This document shows, one piece after another, positions 1-12,000 of a DNA stretch of 64,000 nt. The first letter of the stretch is position 1. Each line of letters opens with the position of its first letter. Origin of the DNA: Mya arenaria (taxonomy: Eukaryota; Mollusca; Bivalvia; Myida; Myidae); contig NC_069125.1 of assembly GCF_026914265.1 (NCBI RefSeq), positions 26,697,595 to 26,761,594 of the forward strand, written 5' to 3'. The notes below the pieces were generated by a model. It had not been told where the DNA came from. It made no database searches and saw only the letters and a program-made list of their open reading frames with translations. A program made the translations under genes and the position numbers.

Positions 1-513
1 CGCTTTTTTTAACTGGGATGTTTTTAGCCACAAAGTTATTAATTAAAAAACAAAATTCATAAAAGGTAATACTTTTTTTTATATGTTCCTTAATCATTTG
101 AATTTTAAAAAACAACAATGCTTTTTTAATATGGGAATTTGTAGCTATTTATAGACCATTTATAAAGGCTGATATCTCTTTAACTGTATACAAATCATAT
201 GATTTTTGTTTTGTTTTGATCATTAAGTCAAATAAGTTAAACATGATAATTCATTAAAATAAAATAAAAATGGGGGAGGGGGGTTATCAGCTCGTATTGT
301 GTGCCTTTAATCAATTCAGTCTTCCCCAAGGACTAATCATTGTAGACATTAGATATGCAAACTTATGCAGAGTCATTTCTAGCCAACAATGTTAATTTAA
401 TTTGCAGGCTTAACAAATTGTAAACATTGCCTTTCTAATCAGGTCATCTTTTATACAATACTGGAATAGTGCTATTTACATAATGGGTCCAACGTTAACA
501 GTTTTAATGAAAA

Positions 514-692
514 TACAGTTGAACACTGTTGGCTGGAACTCCCAGGGACTGACAAAAATAACTTAAGCATTGGGAAATTTGAACCAAGCGGGAACATTGA
601 GCTTCATTATAAAGAAATCGGTTCTTATCAGCTAGTTTGAGCCGACAAGGAAATCGAGCCAAGCTTGTTCTAGTCAGTGGGGTTCGACTGTA
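514..692 (+). mobile_element. pogo/Tigger-like MITE, copy 1
   Basis: A 175-bp element (516-690) with terminal inverted repeats of the type CAGTTGAACACTGTTGGCT / GTGGGGTTCGACTG, flanked by TA on both sides (514-515 and 691-692). TA duplication and a CAGT start are usual for the Tc1/mariner-pogo superfamily. Related copies lie at 39264-39439 (same orientation) and 47268-47421 (reverse orientation). It is too short to encode a transposase, so it is non-autonomous. Confidence 0.75.
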
Positions 693-3600
693 TTCTGATC
701 ATTGTGCCTTTTTCATCCCAGAAGATTCTCTAAATATCAGTTCTTCATTGAACATATAATAGTCCTTTTTGCGGATACTGACTCTTGCCGCTTTTGAAAC
801 TGCAAAGTTTCGACTGGATAGTAAGTTGAGCTTGTTATTCAAAACAATGCAATTGTGATTCAAACAAATTGGTGGTCTTTGTAGCAATTTGGGTGGAAAA
901 ATCCATCTTAAAGGGATTAATAGCAAAGAGGTCTATATACAATAATTTAAGAAACATGTACATTTACATTTGAAAATATGGTCCCTGATAATTGAACATC
1001 AACATTGTCTTAAGTTTATTAACAGTTTGTATAATAACTGCAATTTCTTTTCTTCAGATGACACACACATTACATATATACTTAATTCTTAGGTTACCGT
1101 ATGTTATTTCAATGCAAATATTTAACTTTTATGTATTTAGATGAGTTTACCAATAGTTTTACTTTGTGATCTTGTATGTCATTATTTCATAAATAAAATT
1201 TAGAATTTGATTTTGTTTTTCTGTATTGGCAAAAATTTAATTCATGAAGGCTTTATTAACACCATGTTCTGGAGAAGTGTTTTGAAAATTAAATGGCAAT
1301 CTCTGCTTTTAAGGAGAGATTTGAATATGAATTTGTCACAAAATCTACCCTGATTTTTTGGGATGTGTGAATGACAAACACTGTTTGTGTATTACAATTT
1401 CAACATTTTTTACTGACTTACCCGTTCTAAAGCTGTTTTGAACTGAAATTGAACAAATTTCGCACCAATTTTGGAGTCATTTTCTGTTACTGCATGTCAA
1501 AATTGGTCCGGACCTGCAATTTGTCAGTTTTTGGTCACTGTAGGTCTACTGAGCTGTTTTTCAAATACATGTACTTAAATAAAAACTTTTCTCTATGACA
1601 GTTTAATTCAATAGGTCAAGGTCATAGTAATATATTGTTTTGAAATCGATTTTAGCACAAGAACTTGAGAATGGTTCAACCAAGGACCATGAAATTCAGT
1701 TGAACTTGACCAATAAACACTGTATTATGTGAAATAAGAAAACGACATTAAATCTAGAAAAAGTGATGCTCAGTTCCACAAAACTTTGCATAACAAAGTT
1801 GGGGATTTCACAACCAAAATGAGCAAAACCAAAGGATGATACCAAGAGTTTTGTCGGTCAGTAGGTCATAAGTGAAGGACATGGTAATTGCTGTTAGTAA
1901 AACATTGTCTGCACTATAACTCAAGTATGATTCACCCATAGTTTTCAGGGTCAGCATTTGTAATTCAAAGGTCAATGTCCTTAAAAAACTTTGTCTGCAC
2001 AACATGTTCAAAATGATTTGACCTAGGTTAATGAAACCTGTGGTAAGTTGTTTTTGATCAGACTAAGATGGCCCCTGTTGTTGTGTCAAAATAGACATGA
2101 GAATTATATTTCCTGGTTGGCAGTTTCATCAGGCTGTCGGACATCACCTTTTTATGTTCCTTTGAATGCCTTATAATATTCTGTCAAATGATACCAATAT
2201 CATATACCATTATTGCATCAGTTTGTAGTATTGGTATGTTAAACAGGTCTAAAGGCAGTGCGAATTTTTGACAGTGCCCAACTTTGCTTTTTTATATGCA
2301 TGTTTAATATTGTTTTATTCAAATTAATATTGAATAATTTTAATTTAAATTGTACAATATTTTTTTTTAAATTATAAACATCTTACATTATACCGTATCC
2401 CAATCTTCAACTGCCATTTTAACCTGTATATACGGTACTCAAACGGTATGATGCGAGTAACTTCCCTTTCTACATAAATCTAAACAAACTCTCAGCCTGA
2501 AATCAACCTCAGAAAAAAATTCAAAAGCTTGTTACTGGGTATTATACGCAGGCATTTTTTTACATCGAAATCTGAGGGGAAAAAATGTGTTTAATACCCA
2601 GTCATTTATGGTAGGCTGAGCAGGTCTAGAATAACCTCATTCGATGCTGTGAACATAAAATTTTGCTCACTACGAGTAATACTTGAATATCATAATATTT
2701 GGACAAATACCTCCTGTTTCTTAATCATTCTGATGCAAATAGCCAACTAGAAATGTAATATAACATACACAATGTATATTGTGCTGTCAAGAACTCACTA
2801 AGAATTCAATACTTCACATTTATTACATAATAATTTACTTCCAGATCATTTACAACTGTGAGAAAAATCAAAGTGAAACACATATTTATTTTACAACACA
2901 TACATAACTTGATTTAATTTTAAAAAAGACCACAATCCACAATATTGATTTCATTGATATGTTTCATTAAATGGCCACAACTATTTTGGCATACCGTATC
3001 AAGATTGGAAAATAAAAGAAGATATATTCATAAATGACCCAAAAAGTGATATCTCATGGGAAAAAATATTTTTAAAAATCTCAGTGATTGACAGAGTGAA
3101 AAGAAAGTTGAAATATTTTAATCTGAGGTGTAGCTTAACAGAATCTGTGGCTCGGGCTGTGCTCTCCATGGATAAGTTTTAAATATCTGCCCATCTTTGA
3201 CTAAAACAAAATGTGCAGGCCCAAGCCTTCAATGCCCATTTTGTGCCATGCAAAGGATAAAATAGTGCATGTGCATTAAGTTGTGCGAAATAAACACAAT
3301 GCCCATATTTTGTAGAATTGGACACTAGCAAAAGACAACAGGTACCTCTTTTAAGGAATTGTTAATAACATACTGTACATGTATGTATAATTTCTAACAT
3401 TTTTTTTATTCACATAGCAGAAGGTAAATATTGGGCAGTGATTAAGACAAATATAATATTGTTGAATAACAATTTTAGTATTCATTAACATTTTTCAGTA
3501 TTCTTTTGATTATTTACATGTATATGTAATGTTTATATCTAATATCAAAATATTTACCATGATAGCTGTGGCTTTGAACCTGGTTTTATCAGGTATTATA

Positions 3601-3701
3601 ACATTGTAGCACCGATAACAAACATTTGCATCCATACATCATATAAACCAGCTGCCTAATGTACAAAATGTATAAAATTGGTTAACTCTTTGGTTGGGTC
3701 A
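693..3701. other. intergenic, no gene seen
   Basis: AT-rich sequence with frequent stops in all frames and no exon-like coding stretch with splice signals. Positions about 1440-2150 resemble decayed core repeats of the kind found elsewhere in the window (phrases such as 'taggtcataagtgaagg' and 'tcaaaggtcaatg'), but I cannot set clear ends. Confidence 0.5.
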
Positions 3702-4466
3702 CAGGGCCCTCGATCGTCCAAAATTACCGCCGAAATTCGGCTGCCGTCCCCCCTCGAAAAAGTATCTTTTTTTCCCCCTTCAGAGCTGAAAATTCCCCCT
3801 AAAAAATTGGTTTAAAAAATGCAAAAAGATCGTCAATTTTTTTAAACCACGCGCCATTGTGCGCTAGGGGAAGTAACTCGAATAATAAGTAGCGTTGTAT
3901 CTAACGGTGTTAGTTCCCTTGCCAATGCGCATGCGCACTAATTTATTCCGTTGTTTACTTCCGTTTGTGAAAAATGTCGCACAATTCGAAATCATATCGA
4001 AAAAAGTTAACGAGACAAACGGCGTTTTCATGTAAAAAGATTGACACAAGAAGATCCATATGCGATACCCTAGCTCTTTGCGAATGGACCTCTAGGTCGT
4101 AAATCTGCTTGGTGTTATGCACCAAAAACACAGGATACAACTTCCCTGAATTTTAACAAAGCACTATAGGAATGTTTGACTGATGAACAATTGAACGAAG
4201 CCATTGCCTACTTCGGTAGAAAAAAGATAGAATGGTTAAATTCTAAGTTGACTGTTCAAGTGATTGAATTGATGTGAAGTTGTTTGCAATGTTACTCAGT
4301 GATTAAAGATTGTTTTAAATGTATAATGTTTGTTTGAAACCTTTGTAGTTAACTATTAATACAAATTCCCCTATAATACAAACTCCCCTATTTTGGGAAA
4401 ACAACGCGAAAATTCCCCCTCAAAAAGGCTGTGGGCCCCTTCCCCCGAAATAGAGCGAGGGCCCTG
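3702..4466. mobile_element. non-autonomous DNA transposon with CAGGGCCCTCG ends
   Basis: The 765-bp segment starts CAGGGCCCTCG and ends CGAGGGCCCTG, a perfect 11-bp terminal inverted repeat. GGTCA stands directly outside both ends (3697-3701 and 4467-4471), which fits a 5-bp target-site duplication. Subterminal runs rich in CCCCCT occur near both ends. The interior has no long open frame. CAGGG ends recall hAT-type elements, but a 5-bp duplication is not the hAT norm of 8, so the superfamily is left open. Confidence 0.65.
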
Positions 4467-6049
4467 GGTCAAAATTAGTCAAAATGTTTACTGATTGGCC
4501 AGTATTTATTCAATAATTACTATCAACCAATCAACCAGTCATTTCAATGTGCTAACTGGCCAAAAGATAACCAGTGGAAAGGTTTATCCTGTCTGCCAGG
4601 AAATTCTATGGTTAAGACAAATATAGCCAAAATGTTTATTGACTGGTCCAATACTGGTACTAACTATTAACCAATAAAAGGTATGTAATACCCAAACCAG
4701 CCAAAAGATAACCTTAATGGACAAAGGACAACTTAACAAAATTTTGGTTGCCCATATTTATATGGGTATCATTACAAATTTCAGTAAGCACCAAAACTAT
4801 GACCAGAAAAAAGTAATTGTTAACAACTTTCAGCAAGCGCTAAACTACTGCCATAAAATTAACTTAATAGTAACCAAGGAATCTGGTCAATTGGGCCTGG
4901 TTACCAATTTGACCTTCTCTTAATTAGCTTACTATTTGAAGGTTACTGCAAATAATTATACCTAACAAAAATGGTTACAAGGTTGAAAAGGTCATATCTT
5001 TAATCAGCAGAGATTCAAAAAAGTTATAAGATCGAAATAACAAACATTTAACAGCACCTTGGTGCCCCGTTACAACCCTGCCAACACCCTCACCACCACC
5101 GTAATCACACAAATTTCTGAGCAAATAAACACATTGAACACTAAAACCAAGTGAGAACACAAATTTGGTATTGCATAAATACGGACAATATTTCACAATA
5201 TTTTGTTTAATTAACAATAGATTAACAGGTGTCAGACCTATTTTATGATAAACTCATATGACAAGAACAGCTAATACAGCTGCCTCTAATCTTTTTTGTA
5301 ATTCCGCAAATCTATCCCAAAAGTGTCCATGAAGTCCAGAGCAGCTAACATCTATGATGCTTACAACATTTTTAACAAAGTTCTGAACAATTGGCCCAAT
5401 GTTTATTCAAATATTGATGGTTCATAAGACAAAATATTTAGTAATTTATGCCCAGTGTTTGAAGTAATAGTATGCATCAGCCAGCAAGCCCAACAGTTTT
5501 GGGCTTGTTCAAAATTAACAATTTAAATAGGAAAGCTTGTTACAGGGTGTTAAGTAGAAAGAAGGAATTCCACCTGTTCATCAAAAGTTAAATTACGATA
5601 GATGTATTCTTAGGTAAAATAAATTTAATAAGTGAAGGAACCTTTAATTCTTCATTAGGAAAATTATTTTTCTTAAGTTCTCAGAAACATGCTGTCAACA
5701 CTTACTTTTATGTGTATTTTATTATATACATATGATCAAACTGATTATTTAATATTGTGGTCTTTTTTTGTTATATAATTAAAGGAAGTTTCCCATTTTT
5801 CTGTAAGTTTCAAATATGGTTAACTGAATGCAAAATGTGTAGATCTCTTTAATACTTGTACATAAAATCATATTCAGTTACATGTAGATACAAAACTTTA
5901 TATGTCTTTTGTAAAATTGTAGAAATATAATGAATGGAAATAATTCTTTGAATACAGTTGAGGTTATGTTTTGATTTTAGAAATATATGACACTTTATAT
6001 GCACCAATTTCTTAAACTGCCTTTAAAAATGCTACAAACAAAACAGGTA
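4467..6049. other. intergenic and 3' UTR of B3GLCT
   Basis: No coding exon is visible. Positions about 5340-5400 hold a repeat terminus, 'gttctgaacaattggccca', that recurs beside the hairpin at 25020-25090. On the minus strand, downstream of the B3GLCT stop, an AATAAA signal occurs at 5718-5723 and may be the polyadenylation signal. The sequence at 4480-4720 holds AT-rich TGGCCAAT-type repeats also seen near 32100 and 50300. Confidence 0.4.
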
Positions 6050-9000
6050 TCACAATTCTGTATGTTTATCTGTCTGTACACTGCCTTCCTGTTCTTGTTT
6101 ATCGTAGCTTTTCAGTAGCCTGTACACGGCCCGTGGATCGTTATTCCAATGCTTGTGGAATGAAACGGGAATTTGTCGACTTAGATAGCCCTCGGAGTAG
6201 TCGTCAGGTCTTGCCTGTAAAATAATGAGCAATTCATGATCAGTTATTTATAACAGGAGCACAGCAAGTGGGTACCATCATGCAAAAGTGCACCTGCTTT
6301 CTCAGTGGGTCAAGAGGCATCCCCTAATGAATTTTTTTTTACATGATTCTGACAGAAATGGTAAGTTTAACCCAAAACCCCTTTTTTTCTCTGAAAAATG
6401 GACAAGTAATAATCTTGATTTTTTTCCCAGTCTAAAATAGACAAATTTTCGGACTTGTAGTTTAAAAACTTTAAATTATATGTTACAACACTCAAACACT
6501 ACCAGTATATGGTCATACTAGACTGATTCTATGTTATTGTTAAGTGTCAGGTTGCAATTAATAATATCACTTAAGGGCGGATAAAACAAAGAAAGTGCCA
6601 AGAAGAAGACAAATCTTATTCTCTTTACAATAATTGCAAGTCATAATCATATACATTTGAACACACATTCATCTAGGTACATCCCTGTAAATGATATATT
6701 TATTGATTCAAATCATTGTTATATTAATTATTTTTTTAAAAAGATATAATTTCTTTGCTTAATAAAAAATATTATGTATTTTTCTCTTTTTACATTATCA
6801 AGATTTATGCAAAAAGCTACAGAAACAAGCTCAGTAGCAAAAAGTTTAAACATAAACCTGGTTAAGTGGCACTGGGTAAACGCCAAAGACATAGAACATA
6901 AAATCACAAACAAGAAACAGAAGAACAGCACAAAATTCCACAAACAGCACAGTGCTAAAATCAACATGCCCAAAGACGCTTGACAATAAACATAGACTCA
7001 TTTCGGCATGACCTTACAGATAATTAAGCTCAATTTGGCATGACCTTACAGATAATGAAGCTCAATTTGGCATGACCTTACAGATAATGAAGCTCAATTT
7101 GGCATGACCTTACAGATAATGAAGCTCAATTTGGCATGACCTTACAGATAATGAAGCTCAATTTGGCATGACCTTACAGATAATAAAGCTCAATTTGGCA
7201 TTACCTTACAGATAATAAAGCTCAATTTGGCAGGACCTTACAGATAATAAAGCTCAATTTGGCAGGACCTTACAGATAATAAAGCTCAATTTGGCATGAC
7301 CCTACGGATAATGAAGCTCAATTCGGCATGACCCTACGGATAATGAAGCTCAATTCGGCATGACCTTACGGATAATAAAGCTCAATTCGGCATGACCTTA
7401 CGGATAATAAAGCTCAATTCGGCATTACCTTACAGATAATAAAGCTCAATTTGGCATTACCTTACAGATAATAAAGCTTAATTTGGCATGACCTTACAGA
7501 TAATAAAGCTCAATTTGGCATGACCTTACAGATAATAAAGCTCAATTTGGCATGACCTTACAGATAATAAAGCTTAATTTGGCATGACCTTACAGATAAT
7601 AAAGCTCAATTTGGCATGACCTTACAGATAATAAAGCTTAATTTGGCATGACCTTACAGATAATAAAGCTTAATTTGGCATGACCTTACAGATAATAAAG
7701 CTTAATTTGGCATGACCTTACAGATAATAAAGCTCAATTCGGCATGACCTTACAGATAATAAAGCTTAATTCGGCATGACCTTACAGATAATAAAGCTTA
7801 ATTTGGCATGACCTTACAGATAATGAAGTATTATTAAAGGGAAGTTATATTACCTGATGCAAATATGGCACATGTGTTATCGGTATATTAAATCGTTTGA
7901 GACACATGCCGATTATCATGTCGTCCGGGGAATCGTCTTGCGGACATTTGCATCCTTCCACCAACTTCTCAACCATGGGCATACTGAATAGCATCCTGAT
8001 GTGAAAAAGAAGATAATATAATCTTTGTTTCTTATCATCAGATTATTGTATTAAACTTGAGCAATTGTATTAACTTTGATAATTTGTCCACAGGTTATCT
8101 TTTGGCTAATTGACTTATTAAAACAGTTTGACTGGTTTAATAGTAGTTTTTATTGGATAAATATTAGGGATGCAAACGAATATTCGAATATTCGATCAAA
8201 TGTTTGGTATTCGAATGTCAAAATCGGTATTCGAATATTCGATGGTTTTTTTGTTGAATAATAATAATAATAAATATTTTGCCTACAACTATGTTGTTGT
8301 ATTTAAGATTCGTTTGTCTTGTTTAAACAACGATTGGCCCATAATGCCAGAGGTGTGAATGTGATGACAATACACTAAACACGCGGCATGTATCATTTAG
8401 GGACATATCGTCGGGTACTATAAAAAGTCCCCCTGTTTTTACAATAACTAGCTTAATGTAAAAACACGGGGAGTGACAGAAAACGACAAGTGACAGAAAA
8501 AAAATCCAATTATTTTAGGTAAATTGCTTCTACCAATTAAGAAAATCTAAAATAGACTAGTTCCCAAGTTGGTTTAGTTTTTCCGTAGTTTATATATTAT
8601 AGGTCAATCCCAGAACGAGGCTGCTCGTCCTACGGAGACTCTCCATTGGCACATAATGCCATTTGACCAAAAATCCATCTAGGTTCATGTTGTTTACAAA
8701 TATGAAGGCAGAGGAATATTAATAAAAAGTTTTTGTTAATTTTTCTCTGTTGATAAAGTATGACTTTTTGTCTTTCTGAAATGAAGAATTTCAGAGGCTC
8801 ATTTGGTGTTATTCAGGGTCCGCCACGCGTAGTTATTATGACAAGGAAAAGCTAAAATGCCCCGGCTATTACTTTAGAGAATATTATAAAAGTTTACTAC
8901 AACTTTTAAAAGATGTATTTTGGTAATCGAATATTCGAATATTCGTTCGAAAGAATTACCGAATATTCGAATATAAATTTTGCCATTCGTTTGCATCCCT

Positions 9001-12000
9001 AATAAATATTGTCCATGAAATAAACATTTTGAATAACTTGACAAGACCAAAAACTGAACCATTTTTGAACAGTGGGGTGCAGATGATTTACGGCAGCTTT
9101 GAAGCTGCACTCTCACAGATTGAAAGCTTTAACTCTTTTTTTTGTCTTTGAGTGAGCCAAATCTTTTGTACTACATTCAAAATTAATGTTTTATGGCTAC
9201 AAAAGGGTAAAAAGGTGTTACTAACGTTCTATTCTACTGTTAATTATCTAATATGACTGAACTGAAGGCATTGATGCCAAAATCAGTTGATTCTGAGACA
9301 AACAAAAGAAAAATTGCCAATTCTGACTTTTGTGAGATTGCAGCTTTAAATCTGATTTCCAATTAAGCCTTACAGAATGAATTTGAGAAAAAAAAGCTTT
9401 TCTCCTTTTGCTGGCATTATTTAGCCCTGTAAATATTTAGGGTTTCTTTTATGTTTAAATACAATCTAAGAATCTTAAAATGCTTTCACCCCTGGCCCAG
9501 ATCGCCAACAAGGGTGCGAAGGAAGCTCCCTGGTGAAAAAATGGCGACAACTTTTTAAATCAAGAGCAAAACCTGATGTTATACATAACTATGCTGTAAT
9601 TGTGCAATTGTGATATATCAACACTGTATATTGCACAAGCTTTTCTATTTCCTCATTCAGTGTTTTTAACCAGTTTCAATTTGTACTCAGATACCAGACT
9701 TGGTTAAAACTAAACCGTGCTAAATGGTACTTGTAGGTAAGGTGATTTGTATAACTTCAAGGTCAGATATAAATTAATTAAACAAGCAAGGGGCATAATC
9801 AAATAACCTTTGACATGCAAGCATAAATGTAGGTATGAAGTATTGAACTCTCCTTTTTAATTTTTCCTTTCAAGAGTTTGAAAATATTAAATCTCAAATT
9901 AACAAAACAATCAGAACATCATTACAGTCATACAGTGTCATTAAAATAAGACGGAAAAAGTCAGGTCAAGTCCTCTTACCCTCCACCTCCAGTGATGTAG
10001 TCATATCCGTCTCCCAAGGCAGACCTGTAACCATAGCGCTCTCCAATGGCAATTAGGCCTGTAGGGTCATAACACGCCAGCAGTCGCTTCAGTCTTTCTA
10101 TACTGTTGAAACAAGTTATAACATTAATTACCAGTGTGATAGGTTTTTTTGAAAGTTTTACTTCATTGCTATATAGAATACAGCTTTTTTATGCCTTTAC
10201 CGTCCAATACCACATCAGTATATGAAAAATATATTCTATACAAAATTATTCAAGTGCATTTAAGTATTTTCTATTCCTAGCCAAAAGGGTGAGGCATGAT
10301 AAAACATGTACATGCATTCCTCATATGAACATTCTTTAATCTTTTTCTTGTACATGAAAATAGAGATAAAAGGGCCTTCTTACAAACAAGTGTACAGTTA
10401 AACATAATAAGATCAGGATATACAGCTGAACATTAAGGTAGTATCAGAAATAGAATAACATTTCTAAATTTTATTTTTTCAAAAACATCTTGTCTTATTT
10501 TTCCATTCTTATCATTTGTTTCAAAATATACCAAATCAAGACAATAAACAAAGGATTCGAAAAGTGAATGTATGACGTGATTGTTTATGGCCCAATTATG
10601 CTCATACCAAAATATTAGGAGTAAAATCATGATAATAAGCTAATGTACTAATAATGCCCACCCAATGAAATTTCACAACAAGAGCTTGCACCTACTTTAT
10701 GATGGTGTCATCGTCCGCAACAAGTAGCCATTTCTTATTTTTAATGTTCTCATTGGTGACGGCTCGCTTAAATAGGGCTGCCGTCTTTCCACAATGACCT
10801 GAAGAAACATTAAACAAAACATTTTGTATATTGCTAACATAATTTTCAAGACGCTGTTTATCATTTAAGCATTCAATTGGCCAGTAAAGGGAACATATTT
10901 CATAAAATAAATAGTAGCACATGTTCTTTAATCAATTTTTTTAGCCACCTGTTAAAAAAAAACCTTGTGGGGTCAAAATTAGCAAAAAAAGACATCCACC
11001 TATATATATATACTATTTAAATAATTGCCTTCCCTCTGTGGGTTATATGTTTTACTGGAATAGCGGTTAGGTAAAATGCTTTTTGGATTTTCAAATTCCA
11101 AATTTTATATAGCAGGTCTTACTATTATAGAATTGTTCATCCCAAAGTCTCATTTTGATGACTGCAATTGATCTTGTCTGTCGGGATAACTCATACACTT
11201 TATACAATATATACACTCAGAAAATACCTCTTTCAGTATTTGGAACACCAAGATCAATTGTAGGAATGGAATCGTCCACCGTCTCACTGTAAAACTCGAT
11301 GTTCTTGGACTCCTTGGCCCACGTATCCAGAACAACCGGCACTGAAAGACATTAGAATGTGACTCTATATTTTAACACAGGGGGTAGAGCAAGAGTATGA
11401 TATAAATTGGAATATAATAAGAAACAGCTTTTGTAAATAATTGTTCCAGTATTGTACCTATTTAAAACTATATGCTTTTATTTGCAGGCCACCAGCCCAT
11501 TGTTATGTTTTGATACGTTATGTATGTTTGTTATTCTTGTTGGAAAATAGCTCATTGAGCTACTGTTTCTTGTTATCATATACCCAACTTAAAATAAATA
11601 TTCTGTATATGTATAATTTGTTTAAACTATACTTATATCAATATTTTGGTCATAGTATTTGCTTACAAAAATATCTAACACATACTCAACATATTTTCAA
11701 ATCATATTGTAATAAGGTCAATACAATTGTAATAGTTTCATGTGCAAACCTCTTTCGGTGTGAAACTGCTCACAAGTTTTCACAGCAATAAACAAATCAT
11801 CATCATTTATAGGTTCTCCCTGAAATTGTGTAATATTGTATATACGTATATATTGTTTTACTGTAGATACATGTATATTGCTTTATATATGTACATGTAT
11901 TGCAAGATAAAAATTATATGCCGACAATTTACAGTAATAAAAATTAGTGCAAACCTATTCATGTGTGAGCCTGTAAACCTGGGTGTCATGTTATTTCAAA

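Noticed and set aside
6998-7829. CRISPR-like regular array
   Set aside because: Units are contiguous with no unique spacers, and the setting is a eukaryotic intron.
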